This document shows positions 52,141 through 60,280 of a stretch of 64,000 nt of DNA, piece after piece. The stretch's first letter is position 1; each line of letters starts with the position of its first letter. The notes below the pieces were generated by a model. That model had not been told where the DNA came from and searched no databases. It worked only from the letters and a program-made list of their open reading frames with translations. The DNA comes from Granulicella sp. 5B5. GTDB taxonomy: Bacteria; Acidobacteriota; Terriglobia; Terriglobales; Acidobacteriaceae. Made by a program: the position numbers and the translations under genes. Where the stretch lies: NCBI RefSeq assembly GCF_014083945.1, contig NZ_CP046444.1, positions 3,844,001-3,908,000 on the forward strand. Reading direction: 5' to 3'.

Positions 52141-52887
52141 ATGATTGTCATCGACACCGAATACCAAGACCTCGCCACCCCCTCGGGCCCCATGCGCACC
52201 CACCTCGTCCGCCCCGCGGCTCCCGGTAAGTATCCCGGAATCATCCTCTTCTCCGAAATCTTTCAAGTCACGGCTCCTATTCGCCGCACCGCCTTGCAAC
52301 TCGCCGGTCACGGCTACGTCGTTGCCGTCCCGGAGGTCTATCACGAGTACGAACCCCTCGGCTCCGTCCTCGCCTACGACCAGGCTGGCTCCGACAGAGG
52401 CAACGCGCTCAAGACCACCAAGCCCGTCAAGCAGTACGACGACGACGCCCGCGTCGTGCTCGACTACCTCGCCTCCCGCGAGGACTGCTCCGGTAAGCTC
52501 GGCGTCATGGGCATCTGCATGGGCGGCCACCTCGCCTTCCGCGCCGCTATGAACCCCCAGGTCCGCGGCGCTGTTTGCTTCTACGCCACCGACATCCACA
52601 AAGGCGGCCTCGGCGAAGGCATGCACGACGACTCCATGGCCCGCGCCGGCGAGATCAAAGGCGAGCTCCTCATGGTCTGGGGCCGCCAGGACCCCCACAT
52701 CCCCACCGAGGGCCGCATGAAGGTCCTCAACCGCCTCAACGAGGTCGAAACCCGCCTCAACTGGCACGAAGTCAATGGCGCTCACGCCTTCCTCCGCGAC
52801 GAAGGCGTCCGCTACGACCCCGACCTCGCCCGCTCCATGTTCGGCCTCGCCCTCGACCTCTTCCACCGCACCCTCGCCGTCGGCTAG
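52141..52887 (+). CDS. Dienelactone hydrolase family protein
   Basis: The 248-residue alpha/beta hydrolase has the typical Cys nucleophile in GVMGICMGGHLAFRA. The Glu of ILFSEIFQV, the Asp in VWGRQDPHIPTEGRM and the His in VNGAHAFLRDEG complete the site. The family opens dienelactones in chloroaromatic breakdown, but many members act on unrelated esters. No aromatic-degradation genes are nearby, so the substrate is open. It is divergent from the TIGR03435 gene. Confidence 0.9.
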   Translation: MIVIDTEYQDLATPSGPMRTHLVRPAAPGKYPGIILFSEIFQVTAPIRRTALQLAGHGYVVAVPEVYHEYEPLGSVLAYDQAGSDRGNALKTTKPVKQYDDDARVVLDYLASREDCSGKLGVMGICMGGHLAFRAAMNPQVRGAVCFYATDIHKGGLGEGMHDDSMARAGEIKGELLMVWGRQDPHIPTEGRMKVLNRLNEVETRLNWHEVNGAHAFLRDEGVRYDPDLARSMFGLALDLFHRTLAVG

Positions 52888-52980
52888 GGGTGATACCGCC
52901 GTGGCGAAACTTCGCTCACTCCGCGTCCTTGGCGGTAGCCTTGGCCTCTTGACACGCATCGTACAATAGAACTGAAGCAC

Positions 52981-53004
52981 AAAACCCGGCCTAGGCCGGG
53001 TTTT
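52981..53004. terminator. Bidirectional terminator between convergent genes
   Basis: AAAACCCGGCCTAGGCCGGGTTTT is a perfect palindrome with A/T flanks. It can end transcription of the dienelactone hydrolase gene from the left and mlaF from the right. Confidence 0.85.
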
Positions 53005-53114
53005 GTCGTCTCACAGCTCTTTCTCATCCCACGCCCAGGGTAACCACCGAACTGGTTACCAGCCTAACCCCAATCCGCTGCGGATCATAGCCCCAAAAAC
53101 CGGGGGGAGGGTGC

Positions 53115-53951
53115 CTAGCTGATATACGCCCGCAGCCACGGATTGCTGGTCCGCACCAGCTCCTCCGTCGACCCGTCGAAGACCACCCGCCCCTCGTTGA
53201 TCACCAGGAACTTCGTCCCCGGATCGATCCCGCCATTCGGTATCGGCACCATGTGCCCGGCCTGCTGGTCGAACCGGTGAGTCGCCAGCGTAAACGCGTC
53301 CTGCAGCCGGTGCGTAATCAGCAGGGAAGTCGTATGCGACACATCCCGCTGCTTCACCACCAGCTCAATGATGGTCGTCGACGTGATCGGGTCCAGCCCA
53401 CCGGTAGGCGAATCGTACAAAATCAGGTCCGGCCTGCTGATGATCGCCCGCGCAATCGAAACCCGCCGCCGCATGCCGCCGCTCAGCTCCGGCGGATACT
53501 TCGCAATCGCCTTCTCCAGTTCCACAAACCGCAGCGCCTCCACCACCCGCTCGTGGATCTCCGCCTCCGGCACATGCTCCTCCTCCAGCCGGTAGGCGAC
53601 GTTGTCCTCCACGTCGATCGAATCGAACAGCGCGCTCTCCTGGAACACCATTCCCACATGCGCGCGAAGGCTGAATATCTCCTTCTCGTTCAGTTCGTTC
53701 AGTGGCTGTCCTACAACCAGAACCTCCCCACTGTCGGCCATCAGCAGGCCATTGGTCAGCTTCATCAGCACGCTCTTGCCGCCGCCCGCCGGCCCCAGGA
53801 TAATTCTGGTCTCCCCATGGGCCACCGCAAAACTGATGTTCTTCAGCACCTGGTGCCCGTCAAAACCAATCGAAACATCGCGAAACTCCACCACAGGCGT
53901 TCCTGCGGCCAAACGCTCGGAGACCTCCGCTTCGGTCAGGCGTCCCACCAT
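53115..53951 (-). CDS. mlaF: MlaF-like ABC transporter ATPase
   Basis: The 278-residue ATPase has Walker A (ILGPAGGGKSVLMKLTNG), the signature ELSGGMRRRVSIARAI, Walker B LILYDSPTGGLDPITS and an H-loop LLITHRLQDA. It follows an MlaE permease gene by three bases, the arrangement of Mla-type phospholipid or hydrophobic-lipid transporters. The usual MCE-domain MlaD gene is not next to it. An N-terminal extension of about 20 residues (MVGRLTEAEVSERLAAG) is unremarkable. Confidence 0.9.
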   Translation of the reverse strand: MVGRLTEAEVSERLAAGTPVVEFRDVSIGFDGHQVLKNISFAVAHGETRIILGPAGGGKSVLMKLTNGLLMADSGEVLVVGQPLNELNEKEIFSLRAHVGMVFQESALFDSIDVEDNVAYRLEEEHVPEAEIHERVVEALRFVELEKAIAKYPPELSGGMRRRVSIARAIISRPDLILYDSPTGGLDPITSTTIIELVVKQRDVSHTTSLLITHRLQDAFTLATHRFDQQAGHMVPIPNGGIDPGTKFLVINEGRVVFDGSTEELVRTSNPWLRAYIS

Positions 53952-53954
53952 CGG

Positions 53955-54734
53955 CTACCTCCCAAAGATCCCGATCATTAGCTGCGTCACCAGAAAGTCC
54001 ACCAGGATGATGAACACCGACGAAACCACCACCGCCTGCGTCGTAGCCTTACCAACGCCGCGCGTTCCGCCCGTCGTCTTCAGCCCGTAGTAGCAGCCCA
54101 CTGTGGCGATGATGAACCCGGAGAACAGCGGCTTCACCAGCCCCTCCACCACGTCGCCATACTGCAGCGACATATACGAGGTGTGCAGGAACGTCGCTGC
54201 ATTCAGCCGCAGCAGCAGCACGGACACCGCTGCACCGCCCGCCATCCCGCAGGCGTCCGCGATGATCGTCAGGAAGAACAGCATCACCACCGAGGCCACC
54301 AGCCGCGGCGCCACCAGCTTGCGAATCGGGTCCGTCCCCAGTGCCCGCATCGCATCAATCTGCTCGGAGACCTTCATCGAGCCCAGCTCGCTGGCCATGC
54401 CCGACGTGTTCCGGCCGCTCACCATCAGTCCCGTCAGCACCGGCCCCAGCTCCTTCACCATCGAGAGCGAGACCAGCCGCCCGGTCATGTTGATCGCGCC
54501 GAACTGTTTCAGTGTCACAGCCGCCTGCAGTGCCAGCACGCAGCCGGTAAAGAATCCGGTCAGCACCACGATCGGCAGCGATCCGAATCCGATCGAGTCC
54601 ATTTGCGTATACGTGTCCGCAATGTACCGCGGCGTTGAGAACAGGTTCCCGATGATGCGCGCGCAGAGCAGCGCGTACTCCTGGATCGAACCGACGATCT
54701 TCTTCGCGAACGCTTCTGGGGAAGTAAGTGGCAT
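53955..54734 (-). CDS. mlaE: MlaE-like ABC transporter permease
   Basis: The 259-residue membrane protein has about five or six helices and the MlaE core segments VVLTGFFTGCVLALQAAVTL, KELGPVLTGLMVSGRNTSGM, SEQIDAMRALGTDPIRKLVA and GGTRGVGKATTQAVVVSSVF. With MlaF it should form a lipid-moving inner-membrane complex. It lies 146 bp from the divergent dehydrogenase-hpn operon. Confidence 0.92.
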   Translation of the reverse strand: MPLTSPEAFAKKIVGSIQEYALLCARIIGNLFSTPRYIADTYTQMDSIGFGSLPIVVLTGFFTGCVLALQAAVTLKQFGAINMTGRLVSLSMVKELGPVLTGLMVSGRNTSGMASELGSMKVSEQIDAMRALGTDPIRKLVAPRLVASVVMLFFLTIIADACGMAGGAAVSVLLLRLNAATFLHTSYMSLQYGDVVEGLVKPLFSGFIIATVGCYYGLKTTGGTRGVGKATTQAVVVSSVFIILVDFLVTQLMIGIFGR

Positions 54735-54880
54735 GTCTCAGGCTTACGGCTCAGGGTATCAGATGCTCCACCCCACGCCCTACGTCGCACAGAGTTGTGT
54801 CTTGTCTTCACCTTGTCACGCATCTGTCATGCACACCCCAAGCCGCTTCTGCTTGAGGTGAAAGATGAGAAAATAGGGTG

Positions 54881-56011
54881 ATGGCCACTCTGCTCCACCG
54901 CGACGGAACCGATACCATGACCGCCGCCGTTCTGCGCGGCAAAGAGGACTTGCGTATTGAGCAGATGCCCATCCCCACCGCTGGCCCGGGCGAACTCGTC
55001 CTCCGCGTCGGTGCCGCGCTTACCTGTGGCACGGACCTCAAGGTCTACCGCCGCGGCTACCACGCGAAGATGCTCACCCTCGACCGCCTCTTCGGCCACG
55101 AACTCGCCGGGACCGTCATCGAGGCAGGGAAGGGCGTCACCCGCTTCAAAGTCGGTGACCGCGTCGTCCCGCTCAACTCCGCACCCTGCGACGCCTGTTT
55201 CTTCTGCAAGGCCGGCCAGCAGAACCTCTGCGACGACCTCCTCTTCAACAACGGCGCCTACGCCGAGTACATCCGTATCCCCGCCCGCATCGTCGAAAAG
55301 AACACCCTCTTGCTCCCCGATGCGATGCCCTTCCAGCACGCCGCGCTCACCGAGCCGCTGGCCTGCGTCATGCGCGGTTTGGAGGAGTCAAACGCCACTG
55401 CAGGCAAGACGGCCATCGTCCTCGGAGCCGGCCCCATCGGCCTGCTCTTCATCCACGCCGCCGCGCTGGAAGGCCTGCACGTCATCGCCGTCGTCAAGCG
55501 CAAGGATCAGGTCGCCACCGCAAAGCACTTCGGCGCCGCACAGGTCGTCCGCCTTGCCGACGTCGAAGATTCCATCGCCGCCGCCCGCGCCCTCACGCCG
55601 GAAGGCCGCGGCGCGGACATCGTCTTCGAAGCCGTCGCCACTCCCGAGGCCTGGCAGTGGGCTGTTCAGATGGCCCGCAAAGGTGGCCTCGTCAACCTCT
55701 TCGGCGGCCCGCCCGCCGGCACTACCGCCGCCTTCGATACCAATTTGATCCACTACTCTGACCTCACCATCAAGGCCAGCTTCCACCACACGCCGTCGAC
55801 CGCCCGCCGCGCCTTCGATCTACTCCGCTCCGGCCGCTTCCTCTGCGACGACTTCATCACCGGCTCCGCTTCGCTTGAAGACGTCCCCGAAGTCTTCCGC
55901 CGCATGCTCACGCGCCCCGCCGAAGGCACCGCACCGGAGATCAAGACTGCCATCTACCCACAGCAGGCCATCACCGCGGCCGAGCCTCTTACTGCAGTGG
56001 AGGCCGCATGA
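54881..56011 (+). CDS. Zinc-dependent medium-chain dehydrogenase heading the hpnCDE operon
   Basis: The 376-residue enzyme has the zinc alcohol-dehydrogenase layout. TCGTDLKVYRRGYHAKM holds the catalytic Cys, and GHELAGTVIEAGKGV follows. The structural-zinc cysteines are in APCDACFFCKAGQQNLC, and the NAD fold is AIVLGAGPIGLLFIHAAALE. It oxidises an alcohol or reduces an aldehyde. Its 3' end overlaps hpnC by ATGA, so it is made together with the squalene genes and might act on a hopanoid or isoprenoid intermediate; that is inference. The ATG at 54917 is an alternative start. Confidence 0.85.
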   Translation: MATLLHRDGTDTMTAAVLRGKEDLRIEQMPIPTAGPGELVLRVGAALTCGTDLKVYRRGYHAKMLTLDRLFGHELAGTVIEAGKGVTRFKVGDRVVPLNSAPCDACFFCKAGQQNLCDDLLFNNGAYAEYIRIPARIVEKNTLLLPDAMPFQHAALTEPLACVMRGLEESNATAGKTAIVLGAGPIGLLFIHAAALEGLHVIAVVKRKDQVATAKHFGAAQVVRLADVEDSIAAARALTPEGRGADIVFEAVATPEAWQWAVQMARKGGLVNLFGGPPAGTTAAFDTNLIHYSDLTIKASFHHTPSTARRAFDLLRSGRFLCDDFITGSASLEDVPEVFRRMLTRPAEGTAPEIKTAIYPQQAITAAEPLTAVEAA

Positions 56012-56976
56012 GCACAACTCTTGCAACACCGGTCTCCGATCAGCTCATCGGCGCGCCCGAGCTCTACCGCACACCGGCACAGCGCCCATCGCTCGCCGAA
56101 GCCCAGCAGTGGTGCAAGACCCTCGCCACCACACACTACGAAAACTTTCATGTCGCCACGTTCTTCCTTCCGTCGGCTCTGCGCCCGCACTTCCACAGTG
56201 TTTACGCCTTCTGCCGTACCTCCGACGATCTCGGCGACGAGGTAGCCGACACCGCAACCGCAACCCGCCTACTCTCCGAGTGGCGCGCCATGCTGCACGA
56301 GTGCTTCGCTACCCCTGCACTCTCGCGTCACCCTGTCTTTATCGCGCTGCAGCCAACCATCGCACAGTGCAACCTGCCCATCGAGCCCTTCGACGACCTC
56401 ATCTCCGCCTTCGAGCGCGACCAGGTCTACACGCACCATGCCACGCTCGCCACGCTCGAAGACTACTCACGCTACTCCGCCAACCCCGTCGGCCGTCTCG
56501 TCCTCCTCGTCAGCGGTTACCGCTCTGACGAGCTGATGCAACTCTCCGACGAGATCTGCACCGGCCTACAGCTCGCCAACTTCTATCAGGACATCGTCGA
56601 GGACCGCGAACGTGGCCGCCGCTACATCCCCGCCGACGTCATGGCCCGCTTTAACGTCTCCGACGAGCAGCTCATCGCCCGTCACTTCGATGCCAACGTC
56701 CGTGCCATGATGCACTCCCTTGTCGAAGACGCCCGCGCCCGCCTGCTTCGCGGCCAGCGCATCGTCACGCTCGTCGACGCCGAACTCGCCGCAACGCTCT
56801 CACTCTTCGTCAAAGGCGGCCTCGCCATCCTCGACGCCATCGCCGCGCAGGACTACGATACCCTCGCCTCACGTCCCGTCGTCACTAAGGCCGCCAAACT
56901 CCGCCTTCTCGGCGGCGCGCTCTGGGGCAAGCTCACCTCCGCTTTCAGGCCCAGGCCGGGGAAGACACAGGCATGA
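56008..56976 (+). CDS. hpnC: Squalene biosynthesis protein HpnC
   Basis: The 322-residue member of the squalene/phytoene synthase family converts the presqualene-type intermediate to hydroxysqualene in the HpnCDE route. HYENFHVATFFLP and the first aspartate-rich region YAFCRTSDDLGDEV are present, as is LQLANFYQDIVEDRERGRRY for the second. Overlaps by ATGA with both neighbours show one translational unit with hpnD. Position and motifs agree with HpnC rather than HpnD. Confidence 0.92.
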   Translation: MSTTLATPVSDQLIGAPELYRTPAQRPSLAEAQQWCKTLATTHYENFHVATFFLPSALRPHFHSVYAFCRTSDDLGDEVADTATATRLLSEWRAMLHECFATPALSRHPVFIALQPTIAQCNLPIEPFDDLISAFERDQVYTHHATLATLEDYSRYSANPVGRLVLLVSGYRSDELMQLSDEICTGLQLANFYQDIVEDRERGRRYIPADVMARFNVSDEQLIARHFDANVRAMMHSLVEDARARLLRGQRIVTLVDAELAATLSLFVKGGLAILDAIAAQDYDTLASRPVVTKAAKLRLLGGALWGKLTSAFRPRPGKTQA

Positions 56977-57914
56977 GCACCGCACAAAACGAACAGTTGA
57001 CCGCAGCCTACGCAGCCTGCCGCGCCATCGCCAAGCGCGAGGCCAAGAACTTCTATTACTCCTTCCGCGTCCTCCCGCAGCATAAATCGGACGCCATGTG
57101 CGCCATCTACGCCTTCATGCGCAAAGCCGACGACCTCTCCGACGACGAGTCGATGACTCTCGAAGCCCGCCGCATGGCAATGGCCGCATGGACGGCCGCA
57201 TGGCGCACCTCACGCACCATCACAACTGACGACCCCATCTTCCTCGCCGTCAATCACACGCAACAGCAATTTGGCATCACCGACGACCTCCTCGAACAAC
57301 TCGTCGCCGGAACCACGCTTGATCTCCAGCCGCAGCCCGAAGGCGTCCTGCTTCAAGACGTCAATGGCCGCGCCATCCAGGTCTACGAAACCTTCGCCGC
57401 ACTCCATCACTACTGCTACCTCGTAGCCTCTGTCGTCGGCCTTGTCTGCATCCGCATCTTCGGCTACACCGATAGCCGCGCCGAGCAACTTGCCATCGAC
57501 ACCGGCGTAGCATTTCAGCTCACCAACATCCTCCGCGACATCAAGGAAGACGCCGAGCGCGGCCGCATCTATCTCTCCGCTGACCAGCTCCGCGAGCACA
57601 ACGTCACTCCGCAGCACCTTCTCGCCATCACCAGCGGCGCACCCATCGAGCCCAACGACCTCGCACTCCTCCGCGGCTTTGAGCTGACCGCGCAAAACCT
57701 CTATCTCAGCGCCGACCGTCTCATCCCGCTACTCGACGCCGACTCTCGCCCCGCCATGCGCGTCCTCGTCCGCATCTATCACCGCCTCCTCGACCGCATC
57801 GCCGCGGAGCCCTCTGCGATCTTCCGCGAGCGCGTCTCCGTCCCCACCTCGCAGAAGCTCTCCATCCTTGCTGTCGGCGTCCTTCAATCCATCACCGCAA
57901 GGCTCTTCGGATGA
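56973..57914 (+). CDS. hpnD: Presqualene diphosphate synthase HpnD
   Basis: The 313-residue enzyme condenses two farnesyl diphosphates to presqualene diphosphate. It shows KREAKNFYYSFRVLP, IYAFMRKADDLSDDE (first Asp cluster), YCYLVASVVGLVCIRIFGY and FQLTNILRDIKEDAERGRIY (second Asp cluster). It overlaps hpnC upstream and hpnE downstream by four bases each. Confidence 0.94.
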   Translation: MSTAQNEQLTAAYAACRAIAKREAKNFYYSFRVLPQHKSDAMCAIYAFMRKADDLSDDESMTLEARRMAMAAWTAAWRTSRTITTDDPIFLAVNHTQQQFGITDDLLEQLVAGTTLDLQPQPEGVLLQDVNGRAIQVYETFAALHHYCYLVASVVGLVCIRIFGYTDSRAEQLAIDTGVAFQLTNILRDIKEDAERGRIYLSADQLREHNVTPQHLLAITSGAPIEPNDLALLRGFELTAQNLYLSADRLIPLLDADSRPAMRVLVRIYHRLLDRIAAEPSAIFRERVSVPTSQKLSILAVGVLQSITARLFG

Positions 57915-59323
57915 CGGCAGCCAGCACCTCCGACGTCCTCATCATTGGTGGAGGCGTAGCTGGCCTCTCTGCCGCCGTAGCGCTGGCCGAGTCCGGCGCC
58001 CGCGTCACAGTCCTCGAGCGCAAACCCTACGTCGGCGGCCGCGCCTACTCCTATCCACATCCCGCACTCGATGAGGTCATCGACTCGCAACACGTCCTCG
58101 TCGGCTGCTGCACTAACCTCATAGACCTCTGCCAACGCAGCGGAGCCGACCAGCACCTCCGTTGGTACAACACCATCCCGTTCCTCCACATCGAGCAAGG
58201 AACAGGCCGCGTCCGCCGCAGCGATCTCGGCACCAGCTCCGTCCCCGCACCCGCCCACGCAGCACTCGGTTTCCTCAAAGCCTCCATGCTCTCCGTCTCG
58301 GACAAGGTCGCTGTCGCCACATCTCTGCTGAAGTTTCTGCGCGGCTACCCAGCGCATGATGATGAACCCTTCTCCGCATGGATCAAGCGCGAGCGCGCAT
58401 CGCAGCAGGCTATCCGCAACTTCTGGGAGCCTCTCGTCGTCGCCACCCTCAACGACTCCTTCGACCGCTGTTCTACAAAGTACGCCGGCCAAGTATTCCA
58501 CGAGATATTCCTCAAGTCCTCCGCAGGTGGCCGCCAGGCCATCCCCACGCAGCCGCTCTCCGTCTTCTACGCTGCGTTCGCTGAACTAGCCGAGCGCCAC
58601 GGCGCAACCTTCCAGCTTCGCTGCAGCGTCGACCGCATAGAGCAGCTCCCCAATGGTATCTGGCAGGCCACCGATTCCGAAGGCAACCAGCACAGCGCCG
58701 CCAGACTCCTCCTCGCCACGCCCTTCGAGCAAACTCAGCGCCTCCTGCAAACGCTCCCCGAGGACGCCCCTCAACGCGCCCGCATCCTCCCGATGTTCTC
58801 TCACTTCGCGCACGCGCCCATCACCACCGTCCATCTCTGGTACGACCGCGAAGTCACAGACCTCCCGCAGGCTGCGCTTCTCGGCACCGGCATCCAGTGG
58901 ATGTTCAACAAGACCCGCATCCGCGGCGGTGCCTCAGCAGAAAGCCAGCCCAGCTATCTCGAACTCGTCATCGCCGCATCTTTCAAAGAACTCCACCGCA
59001 CCCGCGAAGACATCCTCGAACAGGCCATTCGCGAGATCGCCCTTTTCCTCCCGCGCACCCGCGATTCCAAAATCATCAAAGCAGGCATCCTGAAGGAAGC
59101 CCGCGCCACTTTCTCCGTGCTCCCCGGTCTCGATCAATACCGTCCCGCACAGGACGCCCCCGGCGGCAACCTCTACCTCGCCGGCGACTGGACCCGCACC
59201 AACTGGCCCTCCACCATGGAAGGCGCAGCCCGCAGCGGCCGCCTCGCAGCCGGTGCCATCGCAGGCAAGTCCTTCATGGTTCCGGAGCTTCCACCCAGCG
59301 GCCTCATGCGCCTCATCTGCTAG
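57911..59323 (+). CDS. hpnE: Hydroxysqualene dehydroxylase HpnE
   Basis: The 470-residue flavin-dependent amine-oxidase-type enzyme completes squalene formation by removing the hydroxyl. The FAD-binding start is VLIIGGGVAGLSAAVALAES followed by GARVTVLERKPYVGGRAYSY, and the end GNLYLAGDWTRTNWPSTMEG with AARSGRLAA is diagnostic. No squalene-hopene cyclase gene is in the window. It converges on the small transporter gene with a shared CTAG at 59320-59323. Confidence 0.94.
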   Translation: MTAASTSDVLIIGGGVAGLSAAVALAESGARVTVLERKPYVGGRAYSYPHPALDEVIDSQHVLVGCCTNLIDLCQRSGADQHLRWYNTIPFLHIEQGTGRVRRSDLGTSSVPAPAHAALGFLKASMLSVSDKVAVATSLLKFLRGYPAHDDEPFSAWIKRERASQQAIRNFWEPLVVATLNDSFDRCSTKYAGQVFHEIFLKSSAGGRQAIPTQPLSVFYAAFAELAERHGATFQLRCSVDRIEQLPNGIWQATDSEGNQHSAARLLLATPFEQTQRLLQTLPEDAPQRARILPMFSHFAHAPITTVHLWYDREVTDLPQAALLGTGIQWMFNKTRIRGGASAESQPSYLELVIAASFKELHRTREDILEQAIREIALFLPRTRDSKIIKAGILKEARATFSVLPGLDQYRPAQDAPGGNLYLAGDWTRTNWPSTMEGAARSGRLAAGAIAGKSFMVPELPPSGLMRLIC

Positions 59324-59712
59324 CGAGTCAGCAGCACGACACCAATCGTCACAAACGTCACCGCAATCCATCGCCGCCGGTTCACGTTCTCGCGCAGAAA
59401 CATCTTCGCTGCCACCGCATTGCCAATGTACGTCAACCCCGCAATCGCTGGCCCCGCCAGCGACAGCTCCGCAATACTCAGCGCAAACAGCATCGCAAAG
59501 AAGTTCACCGCCATGCACAGCGCACCAGCCACGAACCGCATGTTCGTCAGCACCGCTGCAATCGTGCCACTGAGTCCACGCATCGCGCGAATGTCATCCA
59601 GGTCGCCCAGCTGCCGCATCCCGCTCGCGATCAACACCTCGCCCGCCACGGCCACTACGGCAACAAACACAATCGCCGCCCATGCATGCAGGGCCGTATT
59701 CACTCCTGTCAT
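59320..59712 (-). CDS. Small EamA/SMR-like membrane transporter subunit 2
   Basis: The 130-residue protein has four hydrophobic helices typical of half-size EamA or small multidrug-resistance subunits (FVAVVAVAGEVLIASGMRQ, FVAGALCMAVNFFAMLFALS, LSLAGPAIAGLTYIGNAVAA). It overlaps the preceding transporter gene by ATGA, so the pair probably forms a heterodimer like ArnE/ArnF. Cargo is unknown; placement between hpnE and hpnJ allows a lipid-linked sugar or hopanoid precursor. The open frame extends upstream to 59817, but the ATG at 59712 fits the first helix. Confidence 0.8.
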   Translation of the reverse strand: MTGVNTALHAWAAIVFVAVVAVAGEVLIASGMRQLGDLDDIRAMRGLSGTIAAVLTNMRFVAGALCMAVNFFAMLFALSIAELSLAGPAIAGLTYIGNAVAAKMFLRENVNRRRWIAVTFVTIGVVLLTR

Positions 59713-60137
59713 CGCCCCACCCCTGAATCCATCAGATCGAGCTCCCCATGCTCCGTCCGCGAAGGCCCACCCGCCACAAAGCCTACCGCACAAACAATGC
59801 ACGCAATCCCCAGCCATCGTGACCAGGTCAGCGTCTCATGCAGCCAAACCTTGCCCAGAAAGGCGATCACCACATACCCAAACGCCGTCGCGGGCATAAT
59901 GAATGTCAGGTCCGCCCAACTCAACGCCGTCGTATACGCGGAGAAGAACCCGATCAGCAGCACAATCCCCAGGTCCACATATGGATTCAGCAGCGCCTTG
60001 AACAGCAGCCCAAGATGATGCAGGTCCACATGCCCCACCTGCGCCATCCCTCGCGCCAGCAGGGAATCGCCGACCGAGGCCGTGAGCATAATCGCCAGCA
60101 GCACCGCATACTGCGAAGGTTTAAGTTTGTGCTTCAC
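59709..60137 (-). CDS. Small EamA/SMR-like membrane transporter subunit 1
   Basis: The 142-residue protein has four predicted helices: YAVLLAIMLTASVGDSLLAR, LGIVLLIGFFSAYTTALSWA, FIMPATAFGYVVIAFLGKVW and ARLGIACIVCAVGFVAGG-like end (WLGIACIVCAVGFVAGG). The central block with P-A-T and E-T-L-T-W-S-R-W resembles half-EamA proteins. It is the partner of the overlapping gene downstream. Two-gene half-transporters of this type export undecaprenyl-linked sugars in some bacteria, but the substrate here is unknown. Confidence 0.8.
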   Translation of the reverse strand: MKHKLKPSQYAVLLAIMLTASVGDSLLARGMAQVGHVDLHHLGLLFKALLNPYVDLGIVLLIGFFSAYTTALSWADLTFIMPATAFGYVVIAFLGKVWLHETLTWSRWLGIACIVCAVGFVAGGPSRTEHGELDLMDSGVGR

Positions 60138-60236
60138 AATCGATCCAATCTATCGCGCCGCTTCATGCGGCCTCTAGTGTTCAGACGCTCCAGCTCCGCA
60201 CACGGTGCAAGAGTTTTACCAGTGCTAGGCAAAGAA

Positions 60237-60262
60237 AAGAGCCGGCAACAGCCGGCCCTCTT
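60237..60262 (-). terminator. Rho-independent terminator of hpnJ
   Basis: On the minus strand GAGGGCCGGC-TGTT-GCCGGCTC forms a strong GC-rich hairpin followed by TTTTCTTT. It lies just downstream of the hpnJ stop codon and separates hpnJ from the small transporter genes. Confidence 0.85.
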
Positions 60263-60280
60263 CGCTGCTCGGTTTACGCA

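Noticed and set aside
52940-52970. TTGACA followed by TACAAT near the bidirectional terminator
   Set aside because: The boxes are only about 7 bp apart, which cannot form a normal promoter; no small RNA is proposed.
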